Positions 50,545 through 59,103 of a stretch of DNA of 64,000 nt are shown piece by piece. The translations under genes and the position numbers were made by a program. Source of the stretch: Massilia sp. METH4 (GTDB taxonomy: Bacteria > Pseudomonadota > Gammaproteobacteria > Burkholderiales > Burkholderiaceae_D); contig NZ_CP146614.1 in the NCBI RefSeq assembly GCF_037094685.1, forward strand, positions 2,604,001-2,668,000. The letters are read 5' to 3'. The notes under the pieces were generated by a model. It saw only the letters and a list, made by a program, of their open reading frames with translations. It was not told where the DNA came from and did no database searches. Every line of letters begins with the position of its first letter. Positions within the stretch are counted from its first letter, which is position 1.

Positions 50545-51987
50545 CTACTTATGGGCTAGCAGCGCCTCCAGCAGCGGAGTGGTCGCATCGGCCAACCGTT
50601 CCAGGCTTGCTTCGCGCAGCGCGGCCAGGTCCACGGTCCGTTCGCTGCCGAGTCCCGCCCAGCGCAGCAGCGCGGAACAGGCCCCCGGCGTGTCGAACAC
50701 TCCATGAAGATAAGTGCCGAGCACCTGGCCATCCGGAGAAATGGCGCCTTCCGGACGTCCGTCGATCTGGAACGCCGGCGCCGCCAGCGCCGCCCCCGAG
50801 GACACGCCCATATGGATTTCATACCCGGCCACCGGCGAATCCGCGAACAGGCAATGACCGCCCACCTGCTGCAGCCGCTTCTCGCGCGACATCACCGTGG
50901 TCATGTCGAGCAGGCCGAGGCCGGCCGAATCGCCGGGAGAACCTTCCACGCCGTAAGGGTCCTCCACGGTCCGCCCCAGCATCTGGAAGCCGCCGCAGAT
51001 GCCGATCACCTTGCCGCCGTAGCGCAGGTGGTGCGCAATGCGCTGCGGCCAACCCTGGGCCCGCAGCCAGGCGAGATCCCCCCGCGTGTTCTTGCTGCCC
51101 GGGAGCACGATCAGGTCGGCCGACGGGATCGCATGGCCTTCGCGAATGAATTGCAGGTCAACGTCCGGGTGTGCGCGCAGCGCATCGAAATCCGTGTGAT
51201 TGCTCATGCGGGGCAGGCTCGGCACCACCACGCGGAAGTCTCCCTTGTGATCCTGCGTGGCCTGCACCGCATCCTCGGCATCGAGGAACAGGCCGTGCAG
51301 GTAGGGCAGCACGGCCAGCACCGGCTTGCCCGTCTGCCGTTCCAGCCACTCCAGGCCGGGCTTGAGCAGCCTGATGTCGCCGCGGAAGCGGTTGATGACG
51401 AAGCCGATCACGCGCGCGCGTTCGCTCTCGGACAGGCAGGCCAGCGTGCCGACCAGGTGGGCGAACACGCCGCCGCGGTCGATGTCGGCCACGATCACCA
51501 CCGGGCAGTCGACGGCTTCCGCGAAGCCCATGTTCGCGATGTCGCGGTCGCGCAGGTTGATCTCCGCCGGGCTGCCGGCGCCTTCGACGATCACCGCATC
51601 GTATTGCGCGGCCAGCCGCGCATGCGATTCCAGCACCGCTCCCATCGCCACCGTCTTGTAGCCGTGGTAATCGCGCGCATTCATCTCGGCGCGCACCTTG
51701 CCATGGATGATGACCTGGGCGCCGATGTCGGACGAAGGTTTCAGCAGCACCGGGTTCATGTCGGTGTGCGGCGCGATGCCGGCCGCCAGTGCCTGCAAGG
51801 CCTGGGCGCGGCCGATCTCGCCGCCATCCGCCGTAACAGCGCTGTTAAGCGCCATGTTCTGCGGCTTGAACGGCGCCACCGCCACCCCGTTGCGCTTCAA
51901 CAGGCGGCACAGGGCCGCCACCACCGTGCTCTTGCCGGCGTCCGAGGTGGTGCCTTGCACCATCAGCGTCCTGAAAGGGAAATGCAT
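50545..51987 (-). CDS. cobQ: Cobyric acid synthase CobQ
   Basis: Amidates four side chains of adenosylcobyrinate a,c-diamide using glutamine and ATP; 480 aa. The N-terminal ATPase P-loop is [20 protein letters not shown]; the amidotransferase domain has nucleophile Cys in [20 protein letters not shown] and His in GTYLHGVF. Last gene of the cobalamin run, 1 nt after btuF. CbiP is the other name. Confidence 0.96.
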   Translation of the reverse strand: MHFPFRTLMVQGTTSDAGKSTVVAALCRLLKRNGVAVAPFKPQNMALNSAVTADGGEIGRAQALQALAAGIAPHTDMNPVLLKPSSDIGAQVIIHGKVRAEMNARDYHGYKTVAMGAVLESHARLAAQYDAVIVEGAGSPAEINLRDRDIANMGFAEAVDCPVVIVADIDRGGVFAHLVGTLACLSESERARVIGFVINRFRGDIRLLKPGLEWLERQTGKPVLAVLPYLHGLFLDAEDAVQATQDHKGDFRVVVPSLPRMSNHTDFDALRAHPDVDLQFIREGHAIPSADLIVLPGSKNTRGDLAWLRAQGWPQRIAHHLRYGGKVIGICGGFQMLGRTVEDPYGVEGSPGDSAGLGLLDMTTVMSREKRLQQVGGHCLFADSPVAGYEIHMGVSSGAALAAPAFQIDGRPEGAISPDGQVLGTYLHGVFDTPGACSALLRWAGLGSERTVDLAALREASLERLADATTPLLEALLAHK

Positions 51988-51988
51988 C

Positions 51989-52861
51989 TCAGCGCTTTCG
52001 GTGCTGGCGGGCGATTTCCAGCTTTTCGCACAGCTGCTCGGTGCCCTGGATCATGCGCGGGCCGGCGCGGTTCAGCAGGTGGCCGTCGATCGTGAACAGG
52101 TTGTCGTTCTTCGTGGCCAGCAGGTTCGGGAACTGGCGCCACATTGCCGCGCCGCCCTGTTCCTTTTCAGCCGTGCTGAACACGGCTTCCGGGTCTTCCT
52201 TCAGCACCGCCTCGATGCTCACCACCGGCGCGGTAACCTTCTGCGATGCGAAGATATTCTCGCCGCCGCACAAGCGCAGCGCGTCGCTGACGATATGCGC
52301 ACCGTTCAGCGTGTACAGCGGCTTGTCCCACACCTGGTAGAACGCGCGCACGGCGGGGCGGCCCGCATACTTCGCGCGAACGGCCGCGAGACGCTTGCGC
52401 AAGTCCGCCGCCGTCGCTTCGGCCGCCGCTTCCGTGCCGGCCAGCTTGCCCATCGCCGCCACGTTGTCGGGAATCCGGTCGAGCGACCTGGGTTCGCTGT
52501 GGAAGAGTGGAATGCCCAGCTTGCGCAGCTGCTCGATCTGCCGCTCCGAGCTGCCATGGCGCCACACCACGATGAGGTCTGGCTTCAGGGACAGCACCCG
52601 CTCCAGGTCGACCTCGCGGTTGCTTCCCACGCGCGGGACTGCCTTGGCCGCTTCCGGGTAATCGCTATAGTCGACCGCGCCGACGAGCTTGCCGCCGGCA
52701 CCGGCCGCGAACAGCATTTCCGTCACGTGCGGCGACATCGAGATGATGCGTTCGGCCGGCCGGGGCAGGGTAATCGTCTTGCCGTCGTCGTCGCGCACGG
52801 ACACGGCGGCCTGCGCGGATAGCGCCGCCAGCAGGGCGGCCAGCAATACCAGTTTCTTCAT
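51989..52861 (-). CDS. btuF: Cobalamin-binding periplasmic protein BtuF
   Basis: Binds vitamin B12 in the periplasm for BtuCD; 290 aa. ATG 52861 overlaps the preceding stop (ATGA) and begins a signal peptide ([18 protein letters not shown]). Type III binding-protein features: [51 protein letters not shown]. Co-location with btuB, C and D supports B12 over iron-siderophore specificity. Confidence 0.92.
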   Translation of the reverse strand: MKKLVLLAALLAALSAQAAVSVRDDDGKTITLPRPAERIISMSPHVTEMLFAAGAGGKLVGAVDYSDYPEAAKAVPRVGSNREVDLERVLSLKPDLIVVWRHGSSERQIEQLRKLGIPLFHSEPRSLDRIPDNVAAMGKLAGTEAAAEATAADLRKRLAAVRAKYAGRPAVRAFYQVWDKPLYTLNGAHIVSDALRLCGGENIFASQKVTAPVVSIEAVLKEDPEAVFSTAEKEQGGAAMWRQFPNLLATKNDNLFTIDGHLLNRAGPRMIQGTEQLCEKLEIARQHRKR

Positions 52862-53841
52862 CGGGTTTCCTTCCATTGTGCGAGGGCGCCCGCAAGGCGC
52901 GTCCATGCCGCTTCATCCGGCGGCAGGCCGAGGCGGATACCGCGCGGTCCTGCGCGGAACAGCCGCACCCAGATACCGCGCCGGGCCATGTGATCGTGGA
53001 ATGCTTCGGGCGCATCCTCCGGCCACCAGCGGAACAGGCTCGTGCCGCGGGACGCGATACCGTGCGCGGCAAGCAGCGTATCCAGCCGCTCGCCTTCGGC
53101 GCGCAGCCGTGCGCGGGTTTCGGCATGCCACGCATCGTCCAGCAACGCGGCCTTGCCGATCAGTTGGGCGGGGCCGCTGACCTGCCAGGGGCCCAGCTCT
53201 TCATCCAGTGCATGCAGCAGGTCCGCATGTGCCGCAACGAAGCCGAGGCGCACCCCAGCCAGGCCGAAGAACTTGCCGACCGAGCGCAGCACGATGAGGC
53301 CGGGCCGGCCGGCGTGGTCGGCCACGCTGTGCGTTTCATCCGTATCGGCGAATGCTTCGTCGACGACCAGCCAGCCGCCCCTGGCCGCCAGCGCATCCGC
53401 CCAGCGCATTAACTCCGCGCGAGGCACCGTGGCGCCGGTCGGGTTGTTGGGATTGCAGACCACCACCACATCGCTGGCGTCGACCGCCGCCGCCAGCTCC
53501 TCGTAGGGCACCAGCCGGGCGGTATGGCCATGCAGGGACCAGTGATGCGCGTGTTCCGCATACGATGGCGACGATACGGCGATGCGTGATGGCGCGCGCA
53601 GGCGCGGCAATGCCTGGATCGCCGCCTGCGTGCCGGCCACCGCCAGCATGCGCGGCGCCCGGTAATACCGGCAGGCCGCCGCCACCAGCTCCGTATCGGG
53701 TTCCGGCAGCCGGTGCCAGGCATTGCCGGGCAAGCCTGGCACTGGATACCAGTGTGGATTCAAACCGGCCGACAGGTCGAGCCAGTCACCGCGGCCATAT
53801 AGCCGGGCCGCGTCGCGCAGGTTGCCGCCATGTTCAGGCAT
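52858..53841 (-). CDS. cobD: L-threonine-O-3-phosphate decarboxylase (CobD, Salmonella naming)
   Basis: PLP enzyme making (R)-1-amino-2-propanol phosphate for the nucleotide loop; 327 aa. ATG 53841 gives MPEHGGNLRDAARLYGRGDW, the family start. Class I/II aminotransferase features: VVVCNPNNPTGATVPRAEL, LVVDEAFAD, and PLP lysine in LRSVGKFFGLAGVRLGFVAA. Overlaps cbiB upstream by 8 nt and btuF downstream by 4 nt. Called CobC in the Pseudomonas denitrificans scheme. Confidence 0.92.
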   Translation of the reverse strand: MPEHGGNLRDAARLYGRGDWLDLSAGLNPHWYPVPGLPGNAWHRLPEPDTELVAAACRYYRAPRMLAVAGTQAAIQALPRLRAPSRIAVSSPSYAEHAHHWSLHGHTARLVPYEELAAAVDASDVVVVCNPNNPTGATVPRAELMRWADALAARGGWLVVDEAFADTDETHSVADHAGRPGLIVLRSVGKFFGLAGVRLGFVAAHADLLHALDEELGPWQVSGPAQLIGKAALLDDAWHAETRARLRAEGERLDTLLAAHGIASRGTSLFRWWPEDAPEAFHDHMARRGIWVRLFRAGPRGIRLGLPPDEAAWTRLAGALAQWKETR

Positions 53842-54772
53842 GCCGTACTCCCCATGCGACGACGAGTGCCACGGCAAGCCACAGCAGCGTGGTACGCCAG
53901 ACCAGCCGCCAGGCGCGTTCGATGTCGGCCGCCGTCGCCGGCACGCCGCGCCCCAGCGGCGGGCGCTGTTCGATCTCGCCGTCGTATTGCGCCGCTCCGC
54001 CAAGCGCCAGGCCGAGCGCGCCGGCACCGCTGGCCATCACCGGCCCGGCATTCGGGCTGCTCCACGCCGCCGCCTGTTCGCGCCAGCAGCGCCAGGCCAG
54101 GCGCTTGCCGGCCGCGCCCGGCGCGAGCAGCACGTAGGACAGGGCGGTCAGCCGCGCCGGCACGTAATTGAGCACGTCGTCGATGCGCGCGGCCACGCGG
54201 CCGAACAGCAGGAAGCGGGCATTGCGGTAACCCCACATCGCGTCGAGCGTGTTCGCCAGGCGGAACAGCAGTGCGCCGGGCCCGCCGGCCACGGCGAACC
54301 AGAACAGCGTGCCGAACACGGCGTCGTTGCCGTTTTCCAGCAACGATTCGGCGCTGGCCTTGGCCAGGTCGGCTTCGCTCGCCTCGAAGGTGTCGCGGCT
54401 GACGATGCGCCCGGTCAGTTCGCGCGCGGCCGGCAGGTCGCCTCGGCGCAGTGCCTGGGCGATCGGCAGGTTATGGTCGCGCAGGCTGCGCAGGCCGATG
54501 CAGAAGTAGAGCAGCAGCGCGTGCATGGCCGCGCCAATGGCACCGCACAGCCACACGGCCAGCACCGTCAAAGGCAGCACCGCCAGCATCCAGCCGAGCG
54601 TGCCGCGCAGGATGCGCGCAGTGCCGCGGTTCAGGCGCCGCTCGATGGCGCCGGCCAGATTACCGAAGCCGACCAGCGGGTGAAAGCGCCGTGCCTCGCC
54701 CAGCAGCAGGTCGAGCAGCACGCCGGCCGCCAGCAGCAGCGCCACCATCGGCCACGACAGGCCGCTCAGCAT
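53834..54772 (-). CDS. cbiB: Adenosylcobinamide-phosphate synthase CbiB (CobD in P. denitrificans naming)
   Basis: Membrane enzyme attaching aminopropanol (phosphate) to cobyric acid; 312 aa. ATG 54772 gives MLSGLSWPMVALLLAAGVLL and the family motif DLLLGEARRFHPLVGFGNLA. Later GRIVSRDTFEASEADLAKAS, ESLLENGNDAVFGTLFWFA and ANTLDAMWGYRN are characteristic. Several membrane helices. Overlaps cobU by 7 nt. Confidence 0.93.
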   Translation of the reverse strand: MLSGLSWPMVALLLAAGVLLDLLLGEARRFHPLVGFGNLAGAIERRLNRGTARILRGTLGWMLAVLPLTVLAVWLCGAIGAAMHALLLYFCIGLRSLRDHNLPIAQALRRGDLPAARELTGRIVSRDTFEASEADLAKASAESLLENGNDAVFGTLFWFAVAGGPGALLFRLANTLDAMWGYRNARFLLFGRVAARIDDVLNYVPARLTALSYVLLAPGAAGKRLAWRCWREQAAAWSSPNAGPVMASGAGALGLALGGAAQYDGEIEQRPPLGRGVPATAADIERAWRLVWRTTLLWLAVALVVAWGVRHA

Positions 54773-55323
54773 GGTGCACCCTTGAGCACGAGCGGCAGGC
54801 CGGCGGCAACGAAGACGACCCGGTCGCACGCCGCGGCCACCGCCTGGTTCAGGCGGCCCGCTTCGTCCGCGAACGCGCGCGTGACGGCGCCGAACGGCAC
54901 GATGCCCATGCCCACTTCGTTCGATACGAAGACCACATCGCCATCGTCGCGGGCCAGTTGTTCCAGCAATGCGGCACGCTCTTCGTGAAAGCGCGCCGGC
55001 AGGGCGATCTCGCCCACGTCGGGGTACTCGGTGCCGTCCGCGAACAGCAGGTTCGTGAGCCACAGCGTCAGGCAATCGACCAGCACCAGCCGGTGCGGCG
55101 CGCGCCAGCGCGCCAGGGTTGCCGCCAGCGCGAGCCGTTCCTCGACCGTCAGCCAATGGCCCGGCCGCGCTGCGCGGTGCAAGGCGATGCGCCTGGCCAT
55201 TTCGGCATCGCCGGCACCGGCAGTGGCCACGTAGACCACTTCCTTGCCCGACTGCGCGGCCAGCCGCTCGGCATGCGCACTCTTGCCGGACCTTGCGCCA
55301 CCCAGTACCAGCGTGCGGCTCAC
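54766..55323 (-). CDS. cobU: Adenosylcobinamide kinase/guanylyltransferase CobU
   Basis: Phosphorylates cobinamide and activates it with GMP; 185 aa. P-loop GGARSGKSAHAERLA, the guanylylated-His region ARRIALHRAARPGHW, DCLTLWLTNLLF, and VSNEVGMGIVPFGAVTRAF are all family marks. ATG 55323 overlaps the cobB stop by 4 nt. Also known as CobP. Confidence 0.95.
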   Translation of the reverse strand: MSRTLVLGGARSGKSAHAERLAAQSGKEVVYVATAGAGDAEMARRIALHRAARPGHWLTVEERLALAATLARWRAPHRLVLVDCLTLWLTNLLFADGTEYPDVGEIALPARFHEERAALLEQLARDDGDVVFVSNEVGMGIVPFGAVTRAFADEAGRLNQAVAAACDRVVFVAAGLPLVLKGAPC

Positions 55324-56609
55324 GGCGCGTTCCTCGACAGCATGGCCGCCACCGCTTCAGGATTCGACGGGAAGTAGCCGTGGAAGTACGAGGCGGTCAG
55401 CGATCCGATCCGGTACACGGCCTCGCCCTGGGCGCCGGACGGGTTCTTGCTCGTGTAGTCCGATACCGGCGCCGCCGTCTCCAGCCGGGAGTAATGGAAG
55501 GTGTGCCCGCGCATCGTGCCGTGCTGCGTCGGCATCGCCTGCGGCCCCAGGCCCGCCAGCCGCTGCTGCACGATGACGTTCCCCGGCAGCAGCCCGGCCA
55601 TCGGCCACTGGCCGGCGCCATCGTCGAGAGTGTCCGCCAGCGCCATCATGCCGCCGCATTCGGCCAGGATCGGCACGCCGGTCGCATGCGCGGCGCGGAT
55701 CGACGCGCGCCACGCCTGGGCTTCGGCCAGGCGTGGCGCATGCAATTCGGGATAGCCGCCCGGCAGGTAGACGGCATCGGCCTGACGCGGTACCGGCTCG
55801 TCCGCCAGCGGCGAGAACCAGGCGATGTCGGCGCCGAGCTTGCGCAGCGTGTCCAGGTTTGCCGCGTAGACGAAGACGAACGCGGCATCGCGGGCGATGG
55901 CGACCGTCTTGCCGGCCAGCGCGGCCGGCATCGGCGCCTCGGGCACCGGCTCTTCGAACGGGACGGGGGGCAGGGCGTTCCACGCCGCTTCGTCGAATAC
56001 GAGCTGGCCGGCCAGTTCGTCGAGGATCGCGTCCACCTCGTCGACTTCGTCCGGCAACACCAGGCCGAGGTGCCGCTCCGGCAGCGAACGGGTTTGCTTC
56101 GGCAGCGTGCCGAACAAGGGAATGTCGCGCAGCGAAGCCTTCACCATCGCGGCATGCCCAGGGCTGCCGACGCGGTTGGCGATCACGCCGGCCATCGTCA
56201 CCGGGCCGTAGTCGCGCAAGCCGTGCACCAGCGCGCCGGCGGTCTGCGCCATCGCGCCCGCATCGATCACGGCCAGCACGGGCACGCCGAATTCGCGAGC
56301 CAGGTCGGCCGCCGAGGGCGTGCCGTCGTACAGCCCCATCACGCCCTCGATCAGGATATCGTCCGCCTCCCGCGCCGCCTGGGCCAGCAGCCGGTGGCAA
56401 CGCTCGCGCCCCACCATCCACAGGTCCAGCGATTCCACCGGCGCGCCGCTGGCGCGGCCCAGCACCATCGGGTCGATGAAGTCCGGCCCGCACTTGAACA
56501 CGCGCACCCGGCGCCCGGCGCGCGCCAGCTTGCGTGCCAGCGCCGCCGTGACCGTGGTCTTGCCCTGGCCGGAGGCGACGGCCGCGATCAATACCGCGCG
56601 GGCGCCCAT
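55320..56609 (-). CDS. cobB: Cobyrinate a,c-diamide synthase CobB (CbiA)
   Basis: Glutamine-dependent amidation of cobyrinate at positions a and c; 429 aa from ATG 56609, which shares one base with the cobO stop (TGATG). P-loop AVASGQGKTTVTAALARKL, KCGPDFIDPMVLGRASG, LIEGVMGLYDG, and the amidotransferase Cys in ILAECGGMMALADTL are present. GTG codons two and one residues upstream are alternatives. Its substrate comes from corrin-ring synthesis, none of which is in the window. Confidence 0.95.
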   Translation of the reverse strand: MGARAVLIAAVASGQGKTTVTAALARKLARAGRRVRVFKCGPDFIDPMVLGRASGAPVESLDLWMVGRERCHRLLAQAAREADDILIEGVMGLYDGTPSAADLAREFGVPVLAVIDAGAMAQTAGALVHGLRDYGPVTMAGVIANRVGSPGHAAMVKASLRDIPLFGTLPKQTRSLPERHLGLVLPDEVDEVDAILDELAGQLVFDEAAWNALPPVPFEEPVPEAPMPAALAGKTVAIARDAAFVFVYAANLDTLRKLGADIAWFSPLADEPVPRQADAVYLPGGYPELHAPRLAEAQAWRASIRAAHATGVPILAECGGMMALADTLDDGAGQWPMAGLLPGNVIVQQRLAGLGPQAMPTQHGTMRGHTFHYSRLETAAPVSDYTSKNPSGAQGEAVYRIGSLTASYFHGYFPSNPEAVAAMLSRNAP

Positions 56610-57229
56610 CACCACTCCGTGCCGGCTTGCGCCGCGATGCCGGCCTTGAATGCGTGCTTGACCACGTTCATTTCCGTGACGGTATCGGCGATCTCGACCA
56701 GCTCTGGCGGGGCACCGCGGCCGGTGATGACCACGTGCTGCATGGGCGGGCGCTCAAGCAGGTCGGCGATCACGGCATGCACGTCCAGGTAGCGGTACTT
56801 CAGCGCGATGTTCAGCTCATCGAGCACCACCATGCCGATCGCCGGATCGGCGAGGAAGCGCTTGGCCTGTTCCCACGCTTCGCGGGCCTTGGCGATGTCG
56901 CGCTCGCGGTCCTGGGTCTCCCACGTATAACCTTCGCCCATCGCGTGGAAGCTCACTTCGTCGGGGAAGCGGCGCAGGAATTTTTCCTCGCCGGTCGACA
57001 TGGCGCCCTTGATGAACTGCACCACGCCGACCTTCATACCATGGCCCAGCGCACGGATCGCCATGCCGAAGCCGCTCGAGCTCTTGCCCTTGCCGTTGCC
57101 CGTGTTGACGACGATGATGCCGATTTCCTTGTCGGCGGCGGCGATCTTCGCGTCGATGATCGCCTTCTTGCGTTCCATGCGCGCGCGGTGGCGCTCGTTC
57201 AGTGCCGCGGTATCGTCGGGAGTGCTCAT
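56609..57229 (-). CDS. cobO: Cob(I)yrinic acid a,c-diamide adenosyltransferase CobO
   Basis: Adds the 5'-deoxyadenosyl ligand to Co(I) corrinoids; 206 aa, CobA/CobO type rather than PduO. P-loop VVNTGNGKGKSSSGFGMAIR, VGVVQFIKGAMSTGEE, VLDELNIALKYRYLD and VVITGRGAPPELVEIADTVT are diagnostic. ATG 57229 overlaps the btuD stop in ATGA. Confidence 0.95.
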   Translation of the reverse strand: MSTPDDTAALNERHRARMERKKAIIDAKIAAADKEIGIIVVNTGNGKGKSSSGFGMAIRALGHGMKVGVVQFIKGAMSTGEEKFLRRFPDEVSFHAMGEGYTWETQDRERDIAKAREAWEQAKRFLADPAIGMVVLDELNIALKYRYLDVHAVIADLLERPPMQHVVITGRGAPPELVEIADTVTEMNVVKHAFKAGIAAQAGTEW

Positions 57230-58002
57230 GCGTTTGCCTCGTTGGGAATGAAGATCGTGCGGGCGCCGTGGCGCACCGTTTCGATCGGGTGGTGCAGGTA
57301 ATCGGAAAGGATGTCGGCTTGCATCACGTCGCCCTTGGCGCCGGCCAGCCAGCGGCCGTCGCCCATCAGCAGGAGAGCATGGGTCGAGATACTGTGGGCC
57401 AGGTTCAGGTCGTGGCCGATCATCACGATAGTCTTGTTTTGCTCGCGGCACAGCTTCGCGAGCAGGCCCATCACGCCCACCTGGTGCGCCAGGTCGAGCG
57501 CATTGGCCGGCTCGTCGAGCAGCAGCAGCGGCGTGTCCTGCGCCAGCAGGGCGGCGATGGCCACTCGCTGGCGCTCTCCGCCGGACAGTGTGCGCACGTC
57601 GCGTGCCGCCAGATCCTCGACTTCCATCGCCGCCAGCATGCTCAGCGCGATGGCGTGATCGTCGCTGTCTTCCCAATAGCGCTTGTCGTGGTAGGGATGG
57701 CGGGCGGAGAGCACGGTTTCCAGCGCGGTGTAGGAAAATGCGTCGCTGCGGGACTGCGCGAGGAAGGCGCGCTCGCGCGCCAGCGCTTCGAGCGGCCAGG
57801 CGCCGAGCGGGCGGCCCTTCAGCAGTACCTGGCCGCCGTCCGGGTCGCGCAGCCCGGCCAGCGTGCGCATCAGCGTGCTCTTGCCGGCGCCATTGCGGCC
57901 GATGATGCTCCAGCATTCGCCATCGGCGACCTGCCAGTCCAGCTTGTCCACGAGGACGCGGGCGCCGGCCGTGAGGTGCAGCTGTTCGGTGACGAGCATC
58001 AT
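57226..58002 (-). CDS. btuD: Vitamin B12 ABC transporter ATP-binding protein BtuD
   Basis: ATPase of the B12 importer, 258 aa. Walker A IGRNGAGKSTLMRTLAG, Q-loop LAQSRS, signature LSGGERQRVAIAALLAQ, Walker B LLLLDEP, switch IGHDLNLA. Two adjacent ATGs (58002, 57999); the first overlaps the btuC stop. FecE/BtuD-type; B12 specificity comes from the btuB/cob context. Confidence 0.93.
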   Translation of the reverse strand: MMLVTEQLHLTAGARVLVDKLDWQVADGECWSIIGRNGAGKSTLMRTLAGLRDPDGGQVLLKGRPLGAWPLEALARERAFLAQSRSDAFSYTALETVLSARHPYHDKRYWEDSDDHAIALSMLAAMEVEDLAARDVRTLSGGERQRVAIAALLAQDTPLLLLDEPANALDLAHQVGVMGLLAKLCREQNKTIVMIGHDLNLAHSISTHALLLMGDGRWLAGAKGDVMQADILSDYLHHPIETVRHGARTIFIPNEANA

Positions 58003-59021
58003 TTGCGCAAGCGGTGCAGTTGGTAAAGGAAGACGGGCGTGCCGATCAGCGCGGTGACCACGCCGACCGGCAGTTGCTGCGGCGCGATCACGGTGCGCGC
58101 CAGCGTATCGGCCAGCACGAGATAGGCGCCGCCAGCCAGGGTGGCGGCCGGGATCAGCACGCGGTGGTCGGGGCCGAATGCGAAGCGGCACGCATGCGGC
58201 ACGATCAAGCCCACGAAACCGATGCTGCCCGCGGTGGTGACGGCGCTGGCCGTCAGCAGGCCGGAACAGAAAAACAGCCCCTTGCGCAGCGCGCCCACGC
58301 GGATGCCGAGCGTACTCGCCGCTTCCGCATGCAGGGCCAGCACATTCATCGAACGTGCCGCACGCAAGGCGAACACCAGGCCACCGGCCAGCACGACCCA
58401 CGGCAGCCAGCGCAGCGGCGCGCCGGCCAGGTCGCCGATGAGCCAGAACACCATGGTGCGCAGGCGGCTTTCGGGCGCGATCGACAGCATCAGCGTGATC
58501 AGCGCCACGCAGGCGGCGGAAAGGATGGTGCCCGTCAACAGCAGCAGGGCGGTGCCGCCCTCGGCGGCGCTGCCGCAGCGCAGGTCGCGCCGGGCCAGGA
58601 AATACAGCAGCATGGACACGGCGACGGCGCCGGCGAAGGCGGACAGGTCGACCATCCAGGCGGCGCACATCAGCATCAGCGCGGCCAGCGCGCCGACGGC
58701 GGAACCGGCCGAAATCCCCAGCACATAGGGATCGGCGAGCGGATTGCGCAGCAGCGTCTGCATCATCACGCCAGCCAGCGACAGCGTGGCGCCGGTCACG
58801 AAAGCGGTGAGCGCGCGGCTCGCGCGCAGGTCGAGCAGGGTGGCGGCCAGCGACCCGGTGCGGCCGTCCAGCAATTCTTGCAGCGCGCCGGGCAGGTCGG
58901 CGAGCGGAATGGATACGGAGCCCGTAGCGCCCGCGAACAGCAGGCTGGCGATCGATGCCAGCAGCAGGCCGGCGGTGATTACGCCGGTGCGGTAGCGCAG
59001 GTGGGCGGAAAGTGGATGCAT
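57999..59021 (-). CDS. btuC: Vitamin B12 ABC transporter permease BtuC
   Basis: FecCD-family permease, 340 aa, about ten helices. ATG 59021 (MHPLSAHLRYRTGVITAGLL). Family signatures: LRASRALTAFVTGATLSLAG, MMQTLLRNPLADPYVLGISA, GSAVGALAAL, and the coupling region GSIGFVGLIVPHACRFAFGP. Lies 82 nt downstream of btuB. Confidence 0.94.
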   Translation of the reverse strand: MHPLSAHLRYRTGVITAGLLLASIASLLFAGATGSVSIPLADLPGALQELLDGRTGSLAATLLDLRASRALTAFVTGATLSLAGVMMQTLLRNPLADPYVLGISAGSAVGALAALMLMCAAWMVDLSAFAGAVAVSMLLYFLARRDLRCGSAAEGGTALLLLTGTILSAACVALITLMLSIAPESRLRTMVFWLIGDLAGAPLRWLPWVVLAGGLVFALRAARSMNVLALHAEAASTLGIRVGALRKGLFFCSGLLTASAVTTAGSIGFVGLIVPHACRFAFGPDHRVLIPAATLAGGAYLVLADTLARTVIAPQQLPVGVVTALIGTPVFLYQLHRLRK

Positions 59022-59103
59022 GTTCTGCCTGTTGGTGAAACGCCGGGCGCGTCGGCGCGCCCGGCAGCTTAGCACTACTTGATGCCGGCGTTACCTGAAG
59101 CCC

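Noticed and set aside
54773..55156. N-terminal extension of the CbiB frame
   Set aside because: It overlaps cobU in another phase and is Arg/Gly/Ala-rich noise; ATG 54772 gives the family start.
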